Below, in pieces: positions 9,165-17,618 of a DNA stretch of 64,000 nt (the stretch's first letter is position 1; each line of letters begins with the position of its first letter). The notes beneath the pieces are model-generated. The model had not been told where the DNA came from. It ran no database searches and saw only the letters and a program-made list of their open reading frames with translations. The translations under genes and the position numbers were made by a program. Origin of the DNA: Dehalococcoidia bacterium (GTDB taxonomy: Bacteria; Chloroflexota; Dehalococcoidia; SZUA-161); assembly GCA_030619685.1 (NCBI GenBank), contig JAUXAX010000007.1, forward strand, positions 1 through 64,000. Reading direction: 5' to 3'.

Positions 9165-9295
9165 CCAAGTGCAGGGCTGAGCGCACCTGGACCGACTTTT
9201 GCGAGCGGTGGTTTGACTCCAAGGCCGAGGCCGAAAGAGGCGAAGAGCTTAGAGTGCTGGAGATGACTGGGGACATAAAGAACTTGCGCTATTAA
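9161..9295 (+). CDS. Small hydrophilic protein coupled to the GerE gene
   Basis: A 44-residue charged peptide (many Glu, Arg, Lys, Trp; two Cys) whose ATG at 9161 overlaps the TGA of the GerE gene (ATGA). This implies translational coupling, and it is the main evidence that it is real. No family recognised. It could be a partner or modulator of the regulator. Confidence 0.45.
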   Translation: MTKCRAERTWTDFCERWFDSKAEAERGEELRVLEMTGDIKNLRY

Positions 9296-9539
9296 CCAAG
9301 GTTTCAGTTGTCCCGCGAAGACAATCCTATTAGTGTTTCAATAGCTATTGACTTCTGTTATAGCGTGCCTGATGGTTCAGGCGGTGGTTAGCGGAGTTTC
9401 AGGAGAGTAGACAGCTATACAGACCAACGCGTCGTTCTTCAGTTCCATCGGCCAAAGCAAGGCCTCGACACTCGTGGACTGAGGGAACGTAGAACAAAGC
9501 GTATCGCGGATAATACGGGATCCACCGCATGAAGACGAC

Positions 9540-9722
9540 ATGGGCTTGATAATAGAACACAAGAAAAGGATATCCACCCGTTTCCAAGAGACCATTATTG
9601 ACATTGAAACTGTCGGTGAATTCCACGGGAAGTTTGCTGGGAACTACCCCAGCGACTCCAGGGAGTACGGCGACCTCAGGCAAATCATATTTGGATACAT
9701 AATGATATTCGTCAAGGGTTGA
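9540..9722 (+). pseudogene. Possible N-terminal fragment of a DEDD (RNase H-like) exonuclease
   Basis: A 60-residue frame that reads as the first strand of a DnaQ/RNase H-like fold, with a DIET-type motif I (IDIETVGEF) and a following REYGDLRQIIFGYI segment. No catalytic motif II or III follows in any frame I could read, so if real it is a broken gene. A longer minus-strand frame (9399-9851) overlaps but has no recognisable features. Apart from this the 9296-9857 stretch shows no convincing gene. Confidence 0.3.
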
Positions 9723-9857
9723 TACACGACAACGAAGCACTTGGTTTTGGTAGCGCCTAGCTACATCCCAGGACCCAGCGTTGGAGGTGGGTCGCATGGT
9801 GGAGGCCGTTGAATTCTCTAACGTTACACTCTTAGGCATAAGGTGCTTCATACCATT

Positions 9858-10853
9858 TCAAGGCTCCACCAGGATCTTTCCCCCCTCACCCCTCAAGGCT
9901 TTTTCGAATGCCTCGTTGATTTCATCTAAGGGCATTTTATGCGTTACCAGAGGAGCCACATCGATCCTCCGATCCTTTATGAGGTTAAGTGCAGAGGCAT
10001 ATTCACCCGGCGAAAAACACTGGGAGCCCTTAATCGTAAGCCCTTTCAATACAATGCTATTGAATATCACTTCAACGGGATCGAAGCATATCGCTTCAAC
10101 TACGACCGTTCCAGCCTTCCTCACCAGAGCTATCGACTGCTGTGAGGTGGGAACACTTCCCGCGCATTCGAATACGATGTCTGGGCCCACACCATGTGTG
10201 AGTTCCAGGATTCTGTCAACGGGATTGGTCAGGTTCGCATCTATGACCTCGTCCACGGCATCCCTGGCCAGCTCGATCCTGGATTTGCTGATCTCGGAAG
10301 CGTAAACTGCTTTGGCACCGGAGGCTTTTGCAACTCGTGCCATAAGCTGCCCGATGGGGCCCAGCCCCAGCACGGCAACAACATCCCCTTCCTGCAACCC
10401 GGACAATTTGACGGCATGCAAAGCACACGTTGTCGGCTCAACTAATGCTCCCTGCTCATAGCTCATGTCTTCAGGGAGCTTGTGCAGGTTATAATGCTTA
10501 GCCTTGGCGTAGGTGGCAAACCTACCTTTGGATCTTATCAACTCAACGTAGAATTGCTCGCAGAGTCCCAAATCGCCCTGACGGCACCAAAAACACTTGC
10601 CGCATGAGGTGTTGGGCTCAAATGCGACTCGGTCCCCTATTCCCCATCCCTTCACATCTGACCCTATTTCAACAATATCGCCCGAGAGCTCATGACCAGC
10701 CCCTACACCGGCGCCTTCCTTGAAAATATGCAAGTCACCACCGCATATTCCGCAATACTTTACTTTTATCAAGACCTCATCTTTATCTGTAACGGGGTCT
10801 GGCACCTCTGCAATTGCGAATTTTCTTTTGTCCTCTAACACAGCTTCCTTCAT
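9858..10853 (-). CDS. Zinc-dependent medium-chain alcohol dehydrogenase
   Basis: A 331-residue NAD(P)-dependent oxidoreductase of the sorbitol/threonine dehydrogenase group. Catalytic zinc ligands are C34 in CGICGGD and H54-E55 in GHE. The structural-zinc cysteines C84, C87, C90 and C98 are all present, and the Rossmann motif GLGPIG lies around residue 163. ATG at 10853 follows a GAGGGAACGAG ribosome site. The substrate cannot be read from sequence; a polyol or secondary alcohol is likely for the group. Immediately upstream lies a fragment of a ThDP enzyme gene, so an original operon may have been lost. Confidence 0.88.
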   Translation of the reverse strand: MKEAVLEDKRKFAIAEVPDPVTDKDEVLIKVKYCGICGGDLHIFKEGAGVGAGHELSGDIVEIGSDVKGWGIGDRVAFEPNTSCGKCFWCRQGDLGLCEQFYVELIRSKGRFATYAKAKHYNLHKLPEDMSYEQGALVEPTTCALHAVKLSGLQEGDVVAVLGLGPIGQLMARVAKASGAKAVYASEISKSRIELARDAVDEVIDANLTNPVDRILELTHGVGPDIVFECAGSVPTSQQSIALVRKAGTVVVEAICFDPVEVIFNSIVLKGLTIKGSQCFSPGEYASALNLIKDRRIDVAPLVTHKMPLDEINEAFEKALRGEGGKILVEP

Positions 10854-10992
10854 CTCGTTCCCTCCTCAATTATCACTGACGAAGCCTCAATACACGTACC
10901 AAGACCTCTCGTCCTCCATACTGCCGTTCACGCTGAAAGCCGGAAAGCAACGTTTTCCAGCGGTCAACATATGCAGCGGGTGAAATGCTCCT

Positions 10993-11166
10993 TCATGACG
11001 TGGCTAGAGCCACGGCCTGTTCATGTCTCATGTCTACAAGCTCAATACCCTCGTCAACACATGTATCATATATCTCGCTGAGCTCGCCGCTGAGGGTGAA
11101 AATGGACCTTACGCCCTCATTCTTTAGGGCCCTACCGACAAGTGTACTCCCTCTTACTGTTGCCAT
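10993..11166 (-). pseudogene. Truncated N-terminus of a ThDP-dependent enzyme (acetolactate synthase/decarboxylase type)
   Basis: A 57-residue frame that matches the first half of a TPP_enzyme_N domain: LVGRALKNEGV, then a FTLSGELSEIYD segment, and ELVDMRHEQAVALA, which contains the conserved Glu that activates ThDP (HEQ). It has a perfect AGGAGG ribosome site upstream of ATG 11166 but stops after about 10% of a normal 550-residue protein. No continuation is visible in other frames. It is therefore a decayed gene or a deletion scar. Confidence 0.65.
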
Positions 11167-11463
11167 CTCTACCTCCTACATTTGGAATCGTATTGCTCCG
11201 CTGATCCTCAGTTACCGACAGGCATAATTAGAGTCACGGGGATGAAACTAGATGCCGCTGGTCATGTACTATTCCACGAAGGTACATCAGGATGCGATTC
11301 TAGCCTATTCGCAGACAATTTTCAAATGTATAAATGCTGGTTCCCCTAGTCTCCTTGACGAGCAGAATGTGGAGCCTTATAATCGCGGTGCACACGTCGG
11401 AAGACGCTCAGCCCTACTCATGAGAATCTGACGTGCCTAACTTTGGATTGAAGGAGGCAGCGG

Positions 11464-12225
11464 ATGACAATTCCCAACCTTTCCTTGGAGGGCAAGATAG
11501 CCATCGTCACCGGGGGGAGCAGGGGTATCGGTAGGGCGATCGCACTGGGATTCGCTCAGGGGGGTGCGGATGTGGTGATCGTCAGCCGGACCATCGCTGA
11601 TCTTGAGAAAGTGGCCAAGGAGATTGAGGCCCTAGGCCAGCGTGTCCTGGCGGTTGAAACCAATATCGCCGTAAAAAGTGAAGTAGACAATATGGTGTCA
11701 AAAACGCTTGAGAAGTTTCACACCATCGATATTCTGGTCAACAATGCGGCGACCAATATTATGTGCCCCCTTACCGAGCTTCGAGAGGACGGCTGGGATA
11801 AGGTGATGAATGTCTGCCTCAAGGGATATTACCTATGTAGCCAAGCAGTAGCAAAAATAATGATGGAAAAGGAAAGCGGAAGCATAATCAATATTGCGTC
11901 GACTGGAGCCGCGAAAGCCGCCCCAGGCCTAGGGGCCTACAGCATATCAAAGGCCGGAGTGGTCATGCTCACCCAAGTCCTTGCTGTCGAGCTTGCTCGT
12001 TATAACATTCGTGTCAATGCTATAGGACCGTATCTGGTAAAGACAGCTTTCAGCAAGCCAATGTGGAGCAATCCGGATATGCTCAAAGCTATTGAGGCCA
12101 GCATCCCGCTAGGTCACATCGCTGAGCCTGAGGACATCATGTCGCTAGCCTTGTTTCTCGCCTCCAACGCTTCAAGCTGTATCACAGGGCAGACCATATA
12201 TATCGATGGCGGCATCCTGGCCTGA
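11464..12225 (+). CDS. SDR-family oxidoreductase (3-oxoacyl-ACP reductase/glucose dehydrogenase-like)
   Basis: A 253-residue classical short-chain dehydrogenase. TGGSRGIG (residues about 16-23) binds the nucleotide; NNAA is present; the catalytic Ser lies in IASTG and the YSISK motif supplies the Tyr and Lys; the C-terminus ends in the usual ITGQTIYIDGG. The Arg after the first strand (SRTIAD) suggests NADP preference, which is an inference. ATG at 11464 follows AAGGAGGCAGCGG. It is monocistronic, with a terminator at 12232-12263. The substrate is unknown. Confidence 0.9.
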   Translation: MTIPNLSLEGKIAIVTGGSRGIGRAIALGFAQGGADVVIVSRTIADLEKVAKEIEALGQRVLAVETNIAVKSEVDNMVSKTLEKFHTIDILVNNAATNIMCPLTELREDGWDKVMNVCLKGYYLCSQAVAKIMMEKESGSIINIASTGAAKAAPGLGAYSISKAGVVMLTQVLAVELARYNIRVNAIGPYLVKTAFSKPMWSNPDMLKAIEASIPLGHIAEPEDIMSLALFLASNASSCITGQTIYIDGGILA

Positions 12226-12231
12226 AGCTAG

Positions 12232-12263
12232 AGGCCACTCGTGCAAACGAGCGGTCCTTTTTC
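12232..12263 (+). terminator. Rho-independent terminator after the SDR gene
   Basis: AGGCCACTCGT and ACGAGCGGTCC form a near-perfect stem with a GCAA tetraloop, followed by TTTTT. It sits 7 bp after the SDR stop codon. Confidence 0.8.
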
Positions 12264-12312
12264 ATTCCAGGACTTCACGTAGCACTTGGGGCACGGTATG
12301 AAAAACGAATGA

Positions 12313-13044
12313 CTATATAATACTACTTCCAATAGAGAGCATGCCTGCCACCATTACGATGAAGATTGCTATTTTTTTAAATAAAGATGCACTCAATCGA
12401 TTCAGTGCTTTACTGCCAAGGTAGAACCCTATTATTAAAGCAGGAGTGTAAATAAAGGCAGCTACTATTGATTTGCTTGTTGTAATTCCAATGAGGATCA
12501 GTATTGGAAGTGTCACGCAATTAAGAAAAAGGAAGTAGGCTACGAGATTGGCTCTAAATGATTCTTTTGACCATCCTTGACTAAGAGCAAAAAGCACCAC
12601 TGGAGGTCCACTTAAGCTGGTACTGATTTGCAATGTCCCGCTGGCGAAACCTGCAATACTACCACCAAAGCCTTTCTTCTTAATGTGGTGTTCACGACCA
12701 AAGGCCAAGGGGATTACGAAGATAAGTACAAGCACTCCTACCAATAGTTGCAGGAAGGGTACCGTGATTTGCAACAGAATATAGGCCCCTAGTGGTAAGC
12801 CTAATATACCACCGACAGCAAATGGCACTATTCTCTTAAGTTCTAGATAAGACCTAGACTGCCACACTATGAATACGCTTAAGAACATGCTTAGAAGTAG
12901 ATTAATGAATATCACTGACTTCGTATGCATTAGAAGAAGCAGCAAAGGTGTTGCAATAAGGGCGAAGCCAAAACCAGTGAGGCTCATAGTGAATGATGCA
13001 AATATGACAATTAAAAAACCGATACCAATCTCTGGAATAGTCAA
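12313..13044 (-). CDS. TauE/SafE-family membrane permease
   Basis: A 243-residue integral membrane protein with about seven to eight hydrophobic segments and the family's repeated topology. GFGFALIATPLLLL near the N-terminus and GFASGTLQISTSLSGPPVVL in the middle match the TauE/SafE (DUF81) halves. Members export or import sulfite, sulfonates or sulfoacetate. With a sulfatase-like gene nearby (15436) a sulfur-compound role is possible but only inferred. Local composition is more AT-rich than its neighbours, which is compatible with transfer. Confidence 0.85.
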   Translation of the reverse strand: MTIPEIGIGFLIVIFASFTMSLTGFGFALIATPLLLLLMHTKSVIFINLLLSMFLSVFIVWQSRSYLELKRIVPFAVGGILGLPLGAYILLQITVPFLQLLVGVLVLIFVIPLAFGREHHIKKKGFGGSIAGFASGTLQISTSLSGPPVVLFALSQGWSKESFRANLVAYFLFLNCVTLPILILIGITTSKSIVAAFIYTPALIIGFYLGSKALNRLSASLFKKIAIFIVMVAGMLSIGSSII

Positions 13045-13382
13045 ATACAGGTCCTGAACAAGTTATTTTGAGACTTCACACATTATATGCTTCTGAAGTG
13101 ATTTGAACAGACATGAATCGTATTAATGTCCCTTTTTCTTGCCCGTGCCTCCACAGCCACCAGATTCAAATGAAAAAGGTCCACCCCGGTTCACTTGCCG
13201 CCGTAGCTTAGGCAGCTCGCAGTTCTCAAGCCGTCTAGCGCCCCTTTTTCTGCCTCCGTGACAACGCGCTGCCTGAGTGCTAGACCTGTCGGGAACACGG
13301 AGTATTTCAAAGCGTCGCGGGGAAAGAAGTTGCCTTGGGCAGTAGCTCAACGAAGGAAAGCCAGCGTAGCTCTTCTCTGGTA
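13045..13382. other. Intergenic, no gene seen
   Basis: A minus-strand frame at 13123-13350 lacks a ribosome site and any family features, so I do not call it. The region probably carries the promoter of the TauE-like gene. Confidence 0.5.
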
Positions 13383-15326
13383 CTAGTCCTCTCTCTTCGC
13401 CGCACGCGACTCCTGAATCTTTGCGCTTATCTCCTCAACTTTTTCTTTACCCAGAGGATACATCCTCAGGAAAACCAGTAATATGGCTACGTAAAGGGCT
13501 GTGAAACCAACCATGCCGACTCTGATTCCCATGTCCATGAACTCCGGCTTGGGTTGCCCTGCAACATAGCCGATAAGCGTGCCCAGAACAATAGAGCTGC
13601 TCACTCCTATGATCACAAATGACAGCTTCTCACCAGCCTTAACTGCTCCATAGTAAGCGCCTTCTCTCCTGGCACCAGTTTCGACCTCATCTGCGTCCGG
13701 CAAATCCGCCGTCATGACTCCACGAGACAGCAGCACCCCTGAGACAGCAGCTCCAACACAGAATGCCCATATGGCTCCTTGCCAGGTGGCCTGGATGAAC
13801 AGAACCGGTATGAAGGCCACGGCAACGGCTATCGATGCAACCGCCAGCGTGAACTTGGGCCCACGGCGCATGTACACCTTTCTCCAGATCAGGAAGAAGC
13901 TGAAAATGCCGAGCATTGTGGGAGCAAATAGCAAAGGAAGCTCATTCAGCCCCAACCCGAGACAATGCGTGGCGAAAAAGGGAAGCATCGCCGTAAGCCA
14001 GCCAAACATACACCATGTCATCAAGTTCACTACCATGAAAGTGAGAAATGTCTTATTCATAAAGGTCGTTTTGAGAGATCTGGCAACCGACCAGGATTTA
14101 TCCAACACAAATCCCTTCGGTTCGTGGACTCCTAATAGCGAGAGTAAGAACGAAACCGAGAACACGATTCCTACAATCAAGCCGGCCCATGTCCACCCGC
14201 TAAACGACCCCTTTTCATGCTCAGAAGCTACCTCGATGCCCAGTTGCCCGCTGGCCTCATTTGGAGGAGTGGCACTATCGGTGACCATAACAGTGAATTT
14301 ATATTCCGCCTCGTCGGTTGGCTCCCCTGATATAGTGCCCGTTTCACCATCTATCTCCGTCCCGTAGGGCAAACACTGATCTTCCTTTTCTACAAACGTC
14401 CACGTGTACGGAGGCTCTCCCCCTAACGCTTCTAACACTGCTTCATATTCCTCACCTTCCCGCCCCTCGCTCAGGCTCCTGGTAGCAATACTAAGCGGTG
14501 CCCCCTCCTCCCTTATAAAGACATTGACCTCCTGGCTGCTCGTACCCGATTTGGCGTCGGCAACCTCTACCATAAAGGTGTAATCACCCGCAAACGCAGG
14601 TGTCCCCGATAGGGTGCCGCTGCTATCCAGCTTCAAATTGCCGGGCAGCATACTCCCGTCCTCCAACGACCATGTATAGGGCTCTGACTCACCTACTGCA
14701 CGCAATTCCTCAGTATATGGCACACCCACCATACCATCAGACAGCTCCACAGTAGTAATCCCGAGCGGGGTTGCAGAAAAAAAGACCACCATGATGGGGA
14801 ATATCATAATGGCAACGGCACCGCCTACTACCGCAAAGAGCTGATTCCAAATAGTAACATCAGTCCTGTCCTTCACGCTTTGCCACATCTGAGGTAACAG
14901 CGCGTACCAGGGAATTGCAACCATGCTGTACGCCCACGACCAGCAAAACAGAATGCCGGTGGCAAAGAGAAATATCCCCATATCCCTCGGCTCTTCAAGA
15001 GGTATACCCCCAACAGGAGGTGACCAGATAAGAACAAAGAATACGAGCGTAAGTGGGACTCCCACTAAGATCCACGGCCTCCTCCGCCCGATCCTGGTAT
15101 GAGTCTTATCGGATAAAACCCCGATTATCGGGTCGTTTATCGCATTCCACAATCCAAAGGAGATAGCGAAGGCCAACCCGGCCAGCCATGTGTCAAGACG
15201 GACCACCTCTACGAGGAAAAATATTGAAAATGCAGCGACTAATTGATAGAAACCTGTATAGCCCAGACCGCCAAATGCATAGGCTAGTTTTTGGGATCTC
15301 CCCGTTAAAGGCAAATGCATCTTCAC
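13383..15326 (-). CDS. GPH-type (MelB-like) sugar symporter with two Ig-like domains inserted in a loop
   Basis: A 647-residue MFS transporter of the glycoside-pentoside-hexuronide family. The N-terminal half shows the family signature NDPIIGVLSDKTHTRIGRRRPW (about residues 64-85) and five membrane helices up to residue 183. Residues about 186-372 are not transporter-like: they form two tandem Ig-like repeats of the He_PIG type (PYTWSLEDGSMLPGNLKLD...GTLSGTP; PYTWTF...GTISGEPTDEAEYKFTV). Membrane helices resume at 378 and continue to the end. The insertion falls in the helix 5-6 loop, which should be extracellular in this family. ATG at 15326. The gene ends just before the sulfatase-like gene on the same strand (order: hydrolase, then transporter), suggesting uptake of a processed glycoside or sulfated sugar. 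Confidence 0.88.
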   Translation of the reverse strand: MKMHLPLTGRSQKLAYAFGGLGYTGFYQLVAAFSIFFLVEVVRLDTWLAGLAFAISFGLWNAINDPIIGVLSDKTHTRIGRRRPWILVGVPLTLVFFVLIWSPPVGGIPLEEPRDMGIFLFATGILFCWSWAYSMVAIPWYALLPQMWQSVKDRTDVTIWNQLFAVVGGAVAIMIFPIMVVFFSATPLGITTVELSDGMVGVPYTEELRAVGESEPYTWSLEDGSMLPGNLKLDSSGTLSGTPAFAGDYTFMVEVADAKSGTSSQEVNVFIREEGAPLSIATRSLSEGREGEEYEAVLEALGGEPPYTWTFVEKEDQCLPYGTEIDGETGTISGEPTDEAEYKFTVMVTDSATPPNEASGQLGIEVASEHEKGSFSGWTWAGLIVGIVFSVSFLLSLLGVHEPKGFVLDKSWSVARSLKTTFMNKTFLTFMVVNLMTWCMFGWLTAMLPFFATHCLGLGLNELPLLFAPTMLGIFSFFLIWRKVYMRRGPKFTLAVASIAVAVAFIPVLFIQATWQGAIWAFCVGAAVSGVLLSRGVMTADLPDADEVETGARREGAYYGAVKAGEKLSFVIIGVSSSIVLGTLIGYVAGQPKPEFMDMGIRVGMVGFTALYVAILLVFLRMYPLGKEKVEEISAKIQESRAAKRED

Positions 15327-15435
15327 CCTTCTTTCAGTAGATAAAGAACCCTCGCCCTTGTAGGACCTACCTTCTTATCTTGCATTTCCCGTTCTGCATC
15401 GGTTCCTACAGACCTCGACCTCGTCTGCTACAGCC

Positions 15436-16920
15436 TTACAGCACGCGGTAGGCCAACTCCTGCACTATCTCATCCCAGTGGGGCAAAATCGGTCCCCCGT
15501 CGGCATCGGCGAGTATCAGATCGAATAGGCGCTTCACAATCCTGGGCTTGTCCGAGGCAAGATTCTCGCGCTGCTCAGGGTCATTCCTCATGTCAAAGAG
15601 CTGTGGGTTTGCGCCGGTGTTGTGGTCGATAAGTATGTACTCACCATCATCACACCACACGTGCAAGAGGAAACCGCAGGTAGCATAATCTCGAACTTTG
15701 TCTTTCTTACCATCCAGTATTGTCATTAGGTCCTTGCCGTCCAGCTCATAGGGATGCTTTACACCGAGGAAGTTGAGTACAGTTGCACATATGTCGTGGT
15801 GCTGAACTAGCGACCCGTTCCTCTGCCCCTCTCCCACACCTTCGGGATGCCGGATCATGAGCACTGAGTCGATCAACTCCCAAAACGGTATTAGCTTGCC
15901 GGCGAAACCGTGCTCTCCAAGCATGTGGCCGTGGTCGGAAGTCACAATAATCAGGGTGTCGTCAAGAAGGCCCAGACCTCGTACTTTATCCATGAACTTG
16001 CCGAACCAGGTGTCCACCATAGTGACTTCTCCAGCGTACAGAGCACGCATATGTTTCAGTTCCTTCTCTGTCATTTGATCGGTATGACCGTAGTGGGGAT
16101 GGATCATCTCTAAGCCCTTGTAGCCTGGGTCGTAGAGGTCAACGTAGTGCTGAGGTGGGTCCCAGGGCTCATGAGGGTCCCAGGCGTCGACACAAAGGAA
16201 GAACGAATCGTCCGCCTCGCGGTTATCCTCCAGATATTCGATGGCAGCACGGAAGACTTGGGGGGCAAAGAAGTCCTCTTCGCATTTCCACTTAGCTGTG
16301 ACCGCCAGATGACCGAGGAGCTCCCTTTCCTCCCAACTACCCTTCAACCAGGGCGGTATGAAACGGTCTATATCCCATTTCCTGGCCAGAACGGGTGAGC
16401 CGTAGTGGTCGCCGCATTGCCCGCGAATGAAATCCCAGTGGGAGAACCCCCTGTTGTAGTTCATAGACGGACCAAAGTATGGCGAGCAATCGGTTATCAA
16501 AGCGGTGCGGTAGGCCACACCTGTTCCACCGGTGCCGTCCCGCAGCTCCCTTCGCCTGTGCTGCTCAGTTGCCACTCCGACCCCCCGGATCATTTCGGGG
16601 AGAGTTACCAGGTCCCAGGGGATGGGGGCCCATCCAGGCAATGCACCGAGGGGTATCGCCAGGAAAGTCGCCCCTGCCTGTATGGCATCCTGTTTTGAAG
16701 GAAAGAACTCTTTGGTGAAGGGGAAGACACGCATGCCTGTGAACATTGCTCGCCGCACCTGCAAGGTGGGAAGGGCCTCGGCCACACAACGGTCGAATAC
16801 TATGCTTTCCTTAGCAAACGCATCCAGGTTCGGTGTCTTTATCCATTTATTCCCGTAGCAGCCGACGTGATCGCGACGCAGTGTGTCGATCATCACAATG
16901 ATGACATTCTTTGCATCCAT
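15436..16920 (-). CDS. Sulfatase-like hydrolase (alkaline phosphatase superfamily) with Thr at the nucleophile position
   Basis: A 494-residue enzyme of the sulfatase fold. Metal ligands are seen in IVMIDTLRRDHVGCYG (Asp12) and TSDHGHMLGEHG (Asp-His). The C-terminal region has the sulfatase-type LFDMRNDPEQRENLA segment. Where true sulfatases carry the C/S-x-P-x-R motif that is converted to formylglycine, this protein has T52-L-Q-V-R56. It therefore cannot form formylglycine and probably uses Thr directly as nucleophile, as phosphodiesterase-type members of the superfamily do. It sits upstream of the GPH symporter gene on the same strand. ATG at 16920 follows AAGGAGG. Confidence 0.87.
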   Translation of the reverse strand: MDAKNVIIVMIDTLRRDHVGCYGNKWIKTPNLDAFAKESIVFDRCVAEALPTLQVRRAMFTGMRVFPFTKEFFPSKQDAIQAGATFLAIPLGALPGWAPIPWDLVTLPEMIRGVGVATEQHRRRELRDGTGGTGVAYRTALITDCSPYFGPSMNYNRGFSHWDFIRGQCGDHYGSPVLARKWDIDRFIPPWLKGSWEERELLGHLAVTAKWKCEEDFFAPQVFRAAIEYLEDNREADDSFFLCVDAWDPHEPWDPPQHYVDLYDPGYKGLEMIHPHYGHTDQMTEKELKHMRALYAGEVTMVDTWFGKFMDKVRGLGLLDDTLIIVTSDHGHMLGEHGFAGKLIPFWELIDSVLMIRHPEGVGEGQRNGSLVQHHDICATVLNFLGVKHPYELDGKDLMTILDGKKDKVRDYATCGFLLHVWCDDGEYILIDHNTGANPQLFDMRNDPEQRENLASDKPRIVKRLFDLILADADGGPILPHWDEIVQELAYRVL

Positions 16921-17298
16921 TGAACCTCCTTCCAGAGTACTGTCTTAGAATACTTGAATGACCACGGCAGAGAAGCCAGTCACAAAGAGAAGGACATACA
17001 GCACAATTGCCGTCTGTTTGCGCTCGATTCTATCAAGTCTCTATTCAATACTGCTCAATCTGGAGTCTAGAGATGATAGACTGAACAGCTAATTCCATAT
17101 TCGTTTCAGCACAGCAGCTCTCTCCAAAGCCGCATGGCGGTGCTAGTCTATCACAAGGCAGACCTCTTGGTCAAAGCCTCCAAGACAGCGGCGAGCCAGC
17201 GTTCCTCTTTTGGGACACACACCGGTTCGGTTGGGGGTGGTTGGCTGGAGTCTCGGCGAATTCATCAAGAAGCAGGGCTTTGGCTTCTCAAGTATCCA
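16921..17298. other. Intergenic, contains 38-bp dispersed repeat
   Basis: No gene. Contains the first copy of a 38-bp repeat (17195-17232). The region also presumably carries the promoter of the sulfatase-like gene and the 3' end of the ferredoxin transcript. Confidence 0.5.
17195..17232 (+). repeat. 38-bp dispersed direct repeat, copy A
   Basis: Starts GCCAGCGTTCCTC, ends ACCGGTTCGGTT. Identical over all 38 bases to 18738-18775, and diverged at 25482-25519. All three copies have the same orientation. Copies A and B flank the ferredoxin gene pair. Confidence 0.9.
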
Positions 17299-17604
17299 TT
17301 ATCTGTGGGGCCAGAATGCCCTTCTTTTCCCGCAGTACAGACCGAGAGCAATAGCATCCCTGATTTTCTGGCGAAACGATCGTCGCCGCACTGAGATGGC
17401 TTGCTGAGGACAGAAGGCCAGGCATTCCAGGCAGCTCGTGCACTGCAAAGCAAGCAGAGGAAAGATGATCCAGTCTCGGGCTGGCATGCCCGGCTCCCTT
17501 GGCACACGGGGATAGGTTCCGAACACCTTCTCAGGGCAGCGATCCAGACACAGCCGACAGTCCAGCGGGTTGCGACAAGCCTGCGTATTGACTTCTATCT
17601 TCAT
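17299..17604 (-). CDS. Small 4Fe-4S ferredoxin-like protein
   Basis: A 101-residue protein with two cysteine clusters: CRNPLDCRLCLDRCP (about residues 10-24) and CTSCLECLAFCP (about residues 55-66), fitting two 4Fe-4S sites with unusual spacing in the first. I take ATG 17604, preceded by GAGGTGAC, rather than longer in-frame options that read into the upstream gene. It begins 14 bp after the larger ferredoxin gene and is surely in the same operon. It probably passes electrons to an unknown partner. Confidence 0.75.
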   Translation of the reverse strand: MKIEVNTQACRNPLDCRLCLDRCPEKVFGTYPRVPREPGMPARDWIIFPLLALQCTSCLECLAFCPQQAISVRRRSFRQKIRDAIALGLYCGKRRAFWPHR

Positions 17605-17618
17605 TGTCACCTCGAACG

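Noticed and set aside
9399..9851. 150-codon open frame on the minus strand downstream of the zinc dehydrogenase
   Set aside because: No ribosome site at the start, no family pattern, unusual composition, and it overlaps the plus-strand exonuclease-like fragment.
13123..13350. 75-codon minus-strand frame
   Set aside because: No ribosome site and a composition rich in Arg, Gly and Cys that reads like non-coding sequence.
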